This document shows positions 56,531 to 64,000 of a stretch of DNA of 64,000 bases, piece by piece. A program made the position numbers and the translations under genes. Source of the stretch: Ascaphus truei (taxonomy: Eukaryota; Chordata; Amphibia; Anura; Ascaphidae). The stretch is from assembly GCA_036426205.1 (NCBI GenBank), contig CM071568.1:116405356-116469355 (forward strand), written 5' to 3'. The notes under the pieces were generated by a model. It was not told where the DNA came from, did no database searches, and saw only the letters and a list, made by a program, of their open reading frames with translations. The first letter of the stretch is position 1. Each line of letters begins with the position of its first letter.

Positions 56531-58300
56531 ATCAATGAAAGAAATGCAAAAAAAAATATGAAGTAAATAATTTTTTGCTTTTAAGACTAGAATATAATTG
56601 TATAATAGTATAATGTATACTACAGCAGCAAGAAGAGCAAGAACATACCCACCCAAATCTAAACCCTACAACAAATGGCTTCAACTTGAGGCTACACCTC
56701 TATTTATTCTCCCCCTCATGCGAGGATTGCAGATTACGGATTGTGGTGCGAATTATTAATCTGTCCCACGGATCTGTCTGTGATAGAAAACTAAAATCCG
56801 GAAAAGACGAATCACCCTATTTGAGATTGATCTGAGACGGATCCAAATTCGCAAAAAAAGTCACCCATCTCTAGTTAAAACAGCACAGCTAACAGCTGAC
56901 TCACCTCACTAAAGAGCACTAAAATAGACAATAACTTCCCTAAACATCACACAACACCTCAATTACGCTATCCCAACCAAGAATAATTTACGGTCTAACC
57001 CTGAGGAGTCATTGTCCCCCAGTCTACTGGGAAAAGATGTAACTAACACAAAAACCCAATGTTGCAAAATGTGTCCGAAACTACAATTAATCTCTTCAAA
57101 AAGGTATTAGGTTAAATAAGAGCCAAAATAAAAGTAGTTATTAACATTTTGGATTTCATATATACGAAGAATGGTACAGTGTTTAGTTGCAGAAAAGGAA
57201 GGATATAAAAACATACAATATATGAATGCACAGTTTCATAAAATAAAATAAAAGCAGAAAGCCTAATACGTTACCACCTACTAGATGCCCCAAGCTACAG
57301 TATAATAACATTGAAATATGGGAAATCCTGTGTTATTTGGTACAGTATAACACCACTCTGTTGGATTCTACGTTTGATACCCAAATGCATTGTTTTTATG
57401 CTCAAAACTTTGCCCCTGTTACAAGAAGAGGCCAACCTTATGTGTGTGGGACTTATCTCACACTCATCTATCTTTCATGACATTTATAGCTGGGAAGGAG
57501 AATTATTTTAAACTCAAAGGAATCAGAGATTATAAAATACCCTTTACCTCTCTCCCAATAACCCTTAAAAAAATGCTTCCCTTATCAATGCATTGGTATC
57601 TACTTTACTGAAAGCGTAGATATCATTTTGGCTAACACAACTTTTAATCTTGAGGGAGAGAACAAATATCTGAGATATGCAACCCAGACAACCTGGTGTA
57701 TTTGATAGTGTTGCCCACAACTAATTCTGCCGGTCACAAGTCTATATTCTGAATCCTTGTGAGTCATATGAGATTTTAATTATCATACATTTTTAAATCT
57801 GTTAGGAAATGGAGGGTGCCGTTTCTGTCACCTTGTGTCTGCTAACTAGAACAGTCTCAAGAATCTTCACGATGCCCTTGAAGATAACCTATAGATCATG
57901 TCAAATCTCTGGTATATCTATACACCTTCATCAGTCACTACAATTATAAACATATTGTTTTGTCATTGTTTTATTGGCCCATTAATGCAAAGACCAGGTG
58001 GACCCCAGAAACCTCACAGGAGACAGAAAAAAATATATATTTTTTTTTTATATATATGATCCTTAACCCCTTGGTTGCTATATTAATACAACTGAGTGGG
58101 TTAAAAGGCATTAATGTGACAGGCACAATACAAAATAATATTTCACTATTTAGTGGTAATATCTGCGCTTTACTAATTTGAATCATTAGTTCATGAGATT
58201 AACTAAAGTGTACAATCTGTGACAACCAATGACAAAGGAGAATGTTTCACATCTTAGTGATACTATTCTCATTCATAAATCACCAGCAATGATTATTTAC
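56531..58300. other. AT-rich stretch, nothing supported
   Basis: No gene is recognised. The frames at 57311-57611 and 57960-58181 are short and unlike known proteins. Part of 57800-58300 may be PLE 3' UTR because it precedes a pseudo-LTR, but I see no diagnostic motif. Confidence 0.4.
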
Positions 58301-58329
58301 AATAAACACAAGAGTTAGGTTGGTAAATA

Positions 58330-58895
58330 TATCCTTAACCGGGACGTTGTTGGTAGGAACCCATGCAGATTCCCCAGATGAAGTCCTAGTTCCAGGATGA
58401 AACGCGTAGGGTGGAGGCTCTAAGACAAACTCTTAGCTCCCCTATTCAGTATCTTCATCCAGCAGAATCTCCTGATCACCCCTGGACAGTGTAATCGAGT
58501 TGCAGCCGAAATCTCGGTTGAGTGACGTCAGGGGGCCAGTCTCGCAAGATCGGAGGAACAACCAGGAAGCCCAGGAGAATAGCTGCAGCCGGAGGAGAAC
58601 CACCACGGAGGATTTCAGCATTCCACGTGGAGGACAGACACATTGTAACTCCAGGCAGCAGGACGGAGAGGATCATTATATCCTACATGCTTGTTAACAT
58701 CTGCTACTTTAGCAACCAGCAATTCCCATATATCCTCAGTCCATTTATGCTCAATTTTATTGTTTAGTTAGCAGTTTTGCGCTAATGTTCTTCCCTTCCC
58801 CCCTATATATGTGCTATTGTGTATAGCTTAACATTCAGGCAGCAACTGTTACTATTTTTGGTTTAATTGTTTTAATTTGCGCACTTAGTATTTTT
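58330..58895 (+). mobile_element. PLE pseudo-LTR, plus orientation (solo)
   Basis: Hammerhead motif at 58372-58411, then a CpG-containing body and an AT-rich leader ending at an AT microsatellite. No coding region follows. Layout matches the other pseudo-LTRs. Confidence 0.6.
58372..58411 (+). ncRNA. Hammerhead-like ribozyme motif
   Basis: Stem I CCC (58372-58374) with GGG (58409-58411); core CAGATGA plus the extra A (58375-58382), where the only deviation from CUGANGA is A for U4; helix II GTCCT/AGGAT with loop AGTTCC; GAAA 58399-58402; CGCGTA, predicted cleavage after A58408. U4 is part of the catalytic core, so activity is doubtful, but the fold is well preserved. Confidence 0.6.
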
Positions 58896-58934
58896 ATAGT
58901 ATATATATATATATATATATATGTATTATATATA

Positions 58935-58974
<40 letters not shown>

Positions 58975-58985
58975 CTATATATACA
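58895..58985. repeat. AT microsatellite
   Basis: (TA)n tracts at about 58902-58923 and 58930-58970. Confidence 0.95.
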
Positions 58986-59052
58986 CACATATCAGAAACG
59001 ATAGGACATACTTGTCTGCGGCTAACTAATGCTTTTTTTTAGTTGTGCGAGC

Positions 59053-59080
59053 TTTCGAGATACAATGATCTCTTCTTCCG
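59053..59080 (-). ncRNA. Hammerhead-like motif with different helix III region
   Basis: Minus strand CGGAAGA plus the extra A (59080-59073), perfect helix II GAGAT/ATCTC with a six-base loop, GAAA (59056-59053), then GCTCGC in place of CGCGTA. U4 is replaced by G. The architecture is the same as the others but the cleavage-site region differs, so this is a divergent relative or a look-alike. Confidence 0.4.
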
Positions 59081-59252
59081 GCAGGGTTACAATGGATAAA
59101 GCAAGAAAGGTTTTTACTTAAACTTGAAATGTATCTTTGACTGAAACATATCCCTCCCCCCTGTGCAGTATGCGATTTATGACTTAAGGTGTTAAATGGT
59201 CCCTGAATGTTAGTGATGTAAAAGTGTATGTGTGTGTGTGTATGTGTATAAC

Positions 59253-59546
59253 CAACCTCACAGTGAAGAGACCCACAAGGTCGAAACTGTCTGTCTGTGA
59301 GTGGGTTTACTGGCTTTGCATCTCATCCCAGGTCATGTTTAAAAGCTGTGTTTAAAGCAGCATGCATTGTCTTAAGGATTGTTCATGTAATGTGAGCTTC
59401 AGACAAAAGGTGGCACTGTGTTCTCATTTGCATGTAATTCCCCAGAATCCCTTGCTGCAGTGGAAGTGCTGTGTGCTGGGTGATAATGGCAAAAGGTGGG
59501 GTTGCAGACCTGTCTAAGACATGCAAATGAGCATACAGTAATATTT

Positions 59547-59550
<4 letters not shown>
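59253..59550 (+). repeat. Single-arm relative of the 33.4-kb fold-back element
   Basis: CTGTGAGTGGGTTTACTGGC, CTCATTTGCATGTAATTCCC and GTTGCAGACCTGTCTAAGAC appear in the order of the right arm at 33760-33985. Confidence 0.8.

Positions 59551-59584
<34 letters not shown>
59548..59584 (+). repeat. GATA microsatellite
   Basis: Nine or so GATA units. Confidence 0.95.
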
Positions 59585-59599
59585 ACAATTGGAATGCTA

Positions 59600-61550
59600 G
59601 TGATTAGACGTTAGATTTTTTTTTTAATCCTTTTTTTATTATCTGTATGTTTGTTTGTTTTACTTCAGTCTTTAGGAAAAAGGGCTGAACAGATCAACTC
59701 CAATGTCAAAAATATCTGTGAAGCTGTGTAAAGAATTGTGAATGAGGTAAACATCTCTGAATGAGGTAAATCTCCTATTAAAGTATCTATAATATAAATT
59801 ACCGTAAGGTCTAGAAATCCTACAATGTCTTTTCACAAAAATTGAGCAATTTAGTTGTGTGTGTAAATTACATATCAGGATAAGAGAAAGAGCATGAGTT
59901 ATGAAGAATGGTGAGTGAATGAGACGAGTTGAATGGGAGAGAATGTGTGTGCCACCCACAAAACCTCCAAAATGGATAAATACTGTATCACTGGTTTAAT
60001 CCAAGGTTAAAGATGTTATGTTTTTGCTCGTTTTATACTTTTTTTGCCACTATATTTATTGCTTTCATCACAAGTTTTTATTTAAGTATGCTAATTTCCT
60101 GTATTTTTTTGTCTGAAAATCCTGCATGACTAATTACTTTATTAAATCAGGTGAAACATGTGAACAGGAAGAGTAGCAGAATGTTTCTGAAATACCAAAG
60201 ATGCTTTACCAGAGTTTACAGAACGGGACTTTTAGTGTCATATGATTGCTTTTATAGTTTAAAAAAAAAAAAGGGAGGCACTTTGTGAGACTAAAAAGGT
60301 TTAAAACATTACAAAACAGGAATCAATACAGCTCAAATTTGCCAATAAAAAATGGTGGCTGGAATTACCAATACAAGAATGCAATATCTTTAGTGCTCGG
60401 AGTAACATTCAGCATAGGGTATGCCCACATTCCATGTATTGTAAAAATATATATACTCTATACAGTATATATTTCATTCATGAAGATTGCAGCAAATTCC
60501 CTCCTCACTTTCAAGTACTTTAATGGAAATATATTATTTTCAACTACATATTCTTGTTTCCACTTAAACAAAATTGTAATAAAAATAAAAAAAATAGCTA
60601 GACAAACATAGTTAAAGCTTAAAATACGAATTGGCAACTTTCAAAATGAATTGGTGCAAAAACATTATATGAATGTGTCCTACAGCCTGAATAAAAAGAA
60701 TATGAAGTGAGTCATGGCTTAACACAAGTCTAGGAACAATGAAATATATTTCGTTCTCATGGAGATGTCAGCCTCATTTACCCAGGTCAGTGAAAAATCA
60801 CTTATTAGTTCTGAGTACTAAAGACAGTTTTCACTTCAGGGCAACTTCTTTATGCCACCCTTGTCCCAAACCATTTCTTTAGTGATATCTTTTTAATGTA
60901 AAATAGGTGCAATATCTTGAGTTGCAAGAAAAATGACACAATATTAAAGAGTTCTTGGATGAAAAGCCTTTATCTTAAAAGCTTTGAAGGTCCATAAAGG
61001 CCACAAAGGCACAGAGGCTCTTACCTAAGCAGCTACCTTACAAAGGTTCTTTTGCAGAATGTTTCCAAATGTATGAAAAAGAGGTAAAGTAACTTAATTA
61101 TTGGAAAAGCAATTAAGGGAAAGCAACGTGGATTACAGTTATTGTACCGTACATCAAACTGGTAATGCGCCAAAGAGAAATGGCAGAAAGAAATACCCCA
61201 TAACTGGATCGCACATCAAAATCTTTCACAATTCAGAAGGCGTACTTAAGAATTCTTTCTGGCATTGCATTATGCTTTCTGCATTAAGAGCTTAATACAA
61301 TCTATTACGTGCACAGAAAAGATGGACAAAACAGCTCTGTGAATGTGAAGAGCTACAAAGTGAAAAGGGCCATTTATATATGGTCATTTCAAGTTTTTAA
61401 GCAATGGTAAGTACTTGCTGATGGAAACACATTATTTTAAGCAAAGGTGAGAATATTTTACGGTAGACAATATATTACATACAACTGTTTTACTTAAGAC
61501 CTCCAACTAATGAAGTATGGTCCTACAGTATACATATATGGTTACAAATT
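59600..61550. other. AT-rich stretch, nothing supported
   Basis: No gene, RNA or element edge is recognised. The longest frame (60285-60611) has no known domain. Confidence 0.45.
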
Positions 61551-61665
61551 CTCATAGTTACATAGTTACATTGTGATGGGGTTGGAGAAAAAAAAATAGA
61601 CATGCGCCCATCAAGTTCAACTAAATTTAGACGACAGATAGTCTATCCTGTATTTGTACTTACAG
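61551..61665 (+). repeat. SINE- or LINE-tail-like interspersed repeat
   Basis: CATAGTTACATAGTTACAT followed by an A run and CGCCCATCAAGTTCAACT is a common vertebrate, amphibian-rich interspersed pattern. A diverged inverse copy is at 35620-35692. Family name not assigned. Confidence 0.6.
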
Positions 61666-61719
61666 TGTATTGATCCAGAGGAAGGCAAACAAAAAAGCCC
61701 CAGTGAAATATATATTAGT

Positions 61720-62540
61720 GTCAAAAAGCAGTGCTATGGAGCATGGCAAAAATTACAAACAAAAACAGGAAGGACAGCGCAATATACAAAGTGACACAAC
61801 GTATAGTACAGTATTTCAGAGCTAATCTGCTCATGAGTAAGGGTCATTTAGTTAAACCCTTTGGCCATAGTGTTACAAGCCTCCAGCCAACATCAAGGCA
61901 TGACCAATTTGCAGGTTCTAACACTATCTGGTAAAATTCTCATGTACCTCTCTTTTTTGCTGGAGGGAGAACGACCACACTGGGTCTGTGATACACCAGA
62001 ACTTGATAAAAGCTGCTCATTGGAAAGTGGGGCGGGGCGAGCTTTAAACCCTGGGGAGGAGGGGCCACGCTTCCAAACAACAACAGTTACAATAACCCGG
62101 CAAGCTCCAGAACCCCAAAACCCACCCTCACATTATATATACTGTACAGCGTATATATTACTGTAAAAAACCAATGCTACTGAGCGTGGTAAAATATACA
62201 AACAAAAACAGTAAGGCCCAGCGCAACATACAAAGTGACACAACATATAGTACAATACTTCAGTGCTAATCTGCTCATGAGTGAGGGTCATTTAGTTAAA
62301 CCCTTTTGCCAAATTATTATACAGTAAGCCTGCAGCCAACATCAAGGCATGACCAATGGGCAGGTCCTAACACTATCTGGTGAAATTCTCATGTAACTCT
62401 CTTTTTTGCTGGAGGGAGAAAAACCATCCTGGGTCTGTGATACACAAGTACATGATAAAAACTGCTAATTGGAAAGTTGGGCGGGGCGAGCTTTAAACCC
62501 TGGAGAGGAGGGGCCACACCTCAAAACAACAACAGTAGAG
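61720..62540 (+). repeat. Two-unit tandem repeat, period about 445 bp
   Basis: GTGACACAAC, GCTAATCTGCTCATGAGT, AACATCAAGGCATGACCAAT, CTCTCTTTTTTGCTGGAGGG and GGGCGGGGCGAGCTTTAAAC occur in both units at offsets of 443-449 bp. A third, diverged copy is at 45966-46420. The frame 61861-62166 is within the repeat and not a gene. Confidence 0.85.
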
Positions 62541-63500
62541 TAGAGAAGTAACGTTTCAGACTGAATGGTAAAGTGTCTGATAAACCTCCAAATGCTGTAC
62601 TTTAATTTAGGCAAACAAATCAATCAAATCTTAACCAGTGGCAAACTTCTAGATGAACGCTCTGGTGGGTGTAACAAATGTCAGAGAAGAGAAGAAAATG
62701 AGACACAATAGTGTAGATAGTATAAAAAGGGAAAAACGTTATAATAATAAAGAGACTTTAGAATGCACCCTTACAGGAACATCATTCTTTTCAGCATTAA
62801 AAAAATGGGTAAGTCAGGAAATCCCAAGTTAGTTGTGAGTTCGATTTCACCACCTCCGTGTGCTGGGGTCTGCGGTGACACACCATCCGGTGGTGTCTCT
62901 TCTGGTTACGGCTGTCCGGAAACAAATGACATGTCGATCACAGTCCTTTCCAATCTCTCTCTCAGCGACTCAATGCATTTCACTGTGGTTCCAGCTTCCT
63001 TTGGAGTCATAGCTCCCACTGGAACATAGAGCTATTTTTATAGCTACACTCATTAAACTAATGGAATTGTTGCACTAATTGGAAAACAGAGAATTTAAAT
63101 CTGAGTGCGGATTGGACCACCCTTAAAAGTAAAAAATGTTTTTCAAAAATCCGAATTCTTGACTGCAGCATCACATCCTGTTTCTGATCTAAATCAGGAA
63201 ACACAAAAGAAAGTGCTTTGGCGCTACAATCCATTTAAAAATGGGGATATGACAAAAATAAAAATAATAAAGTATAACAAAATACAATGTTTGCCGGGCA
63301 GCCAGGAACACTAGTAGAACAACACCAGAGATGCGCTGGTTTGTATCTGTTCTTTGATCTAAATCAGGATCGTAACATAGACATATTATTTTCAATAAGG
63401 ATTTGTTCCTCATTAACATAATCGACAGATCAAGAAACAGAGATTTAGCATAATACTCCTAAGGCATATTTGTATTACAAGGCTCAGGCACCCTCCAAAG
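62541..63500. other. Non-coding stretch before the L1 remnant
   Basis: No gene is supported. CTAAATCAGGA occurs at 63189 and 63359. The text near 63390-63500 may already be L1 5' sequence. Confidence 0.35.
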
Positions 63501-64000
63501 ACAATCTATAGGATCTCGGAAGAATTCTCCCAGTTCAAGGGCAATATAGAAGACCTAGACAACATAGAAAGACGCCAAAACTTGAGAATCAGGAATGTCC
63601 CTCCCTGAAGCAGTCCCAACTAAGGATTTACAGTGCTATCTCATCAGACTCTTCAACACCTTAGTACCGGAACTCACTGATAATGGACAGGGCCCATAGA
63701 GCTTTAGCCCCATGCAGCAACATTCCGACAGGAACAGAGACGTGATCCTAAAGCTGTATTATTTTACAACTAAAGAAAATATCCTGAATGCTTGCAGGCT
63801 CAGAGGAGGCACAGACATTGCATTTGAAGGGGCCCTGCATGGATCACCATTGAAGGAAGAAGATAATTAAGACTGGTGACATCTACCCTCAGAAGCAAAG
63901 AGATCAGAAATAAGTGGGGGTTCCCCTTCTGCCTCATTATCATGCGAGATGGCAGACAGCTATTCATCTAAACACCAGAGGAAGCAAAGAGCCTGATTGA
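63501..64000 (+). pseudogene. L1-type LINE ORF1 remnant, cut by the window edge
   Basis: ORF1p is the RNA-binding partner of L1 retrotransposons. Readable segments: DLDNIERRQNLRIRNVP (end of coiled coil and start of the RRM, about 63550-63600), LFNTLVPELTDNGQGP, RDVILKLYYFTTKENILNAC (about 63738-63800) and, in a shifted frame, NKWGFPFCLIIMRDGRQLFI with TPEEAKSL after a stop (63909-63995). These match the RRM/C-terminal-domain pattern of vertebrate L1/Tx1 ORF1. Stops and at least one frameshift make it dead. Confidence 0.85.

Noticed and set aside
1..64000. CRISPR array, bacterial operon or tRNA/rRNA gene
   Set aside because: No regularly spaced direct repeats, no bacterial gene organisation, and no cloverleaf or rRNA text recognised; the content is eukaryotic interspersed repeats.

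Overview
The window looks like repeat-rich, gene-poor vertebrate DNA, most likely from an anuran amphibian. That assignment is inferred from the repeat content: several Penelope-like retroelement (PLE) lineages with hammerhead-type motifs in their pseudo-LTRs, Ty3/Gypsy fragments including a chromodomain integrase end, an L1-type ORF1 remnant, a BED-finger hAT-like transposase, many fold-back MITEs and long GT/AT/GATA microsatellites. I found no intact host gene. The one host-like sequence is a divergent forkhead domain broken by a single frameshift (13375-14000).

Layout. 1-2.9 kb: no supported gene. 3.1-12.4 kb: PLE territory. It holds a nearly full-length decayed PLE on the minus strand (3122-6115), pseudo-LTR pieces in both orientations with hammerhead motifs near 6.53, 7.95, 9.27 and 12.36 kb, and a second PLE N-terminal remnant (10.3-11.4 kb). 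12.9-16.1 kb: CpG-rich repeat, forkhead pseudogene and a 326-bp tandem repeat. 16.2-19.1 kb: two PLE remnants meeting in opposite orientation. 19.2-19.8 kb: Gypsy RNase H lying next to an LTR. 19.9-28.9 kb: PLE cluster with an inverted, truncated copy followed by a copy with both pseudo-LTRs (about 23.04-28.53 kb). That copy has taken two TA-target insertions: a 399-bp MITE, whose empty site survives in the other pseudo-LTR, and a 360-bp GC-rich element made of consecutive perfect hairpins. 28.5-31.7 kb: further pseudo-LTR remnants in inverted arrangement. 31.7-35.7 kb: a fold-back repeat, otherwise nothing. 35.7-41.1 kb: LTR element on the minus strand with a 5-bp target duplication and unrecognised ORFs. 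41.1-46.7 kb: fold-back elements, a perfect 26-bp-arm hairpin and microsatellites. 46.7-51.6 kb: second LTR element, plus strand, carrying a 608-codon unrecognised frame with three stops. 51.7-53.1 kb: BED-finger pseudogene containing the second 360-bp hairpin element. 53.1-55.1 kb: C-rich low complexity, then a Gypsy chromodomain end. 55.1-62.5 kb: duplications, a plus-strand pseudo-LTR with a good hammerhead motif, microsatellites. 63.5-64 kb: L1-type ORF1 remnant running off the edge.

The main result is a set of related hammerhead-like motifs sharing one architecture: CTGANGAA, helix II, GAAA, a minimal CGCG helix III, then T and A or C at the cleavage position. All keep one extra A after the canonical CUGANGA box. 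The copy at 23186-23224 has a perfect 5-bp stem I and 4-bp stem II, and its core substitutions are compatible with CpG decay. The second notable item is the 360-bp hairpin-chain element (25592-25951 and 52339-52698): two copies of identical length, TA target duplications, and a host reading frame that rejoins exactly when one is removed. No computation was run. Identities are from reading, and coordinates of repeat edges are approximate unless a target duplication is given.
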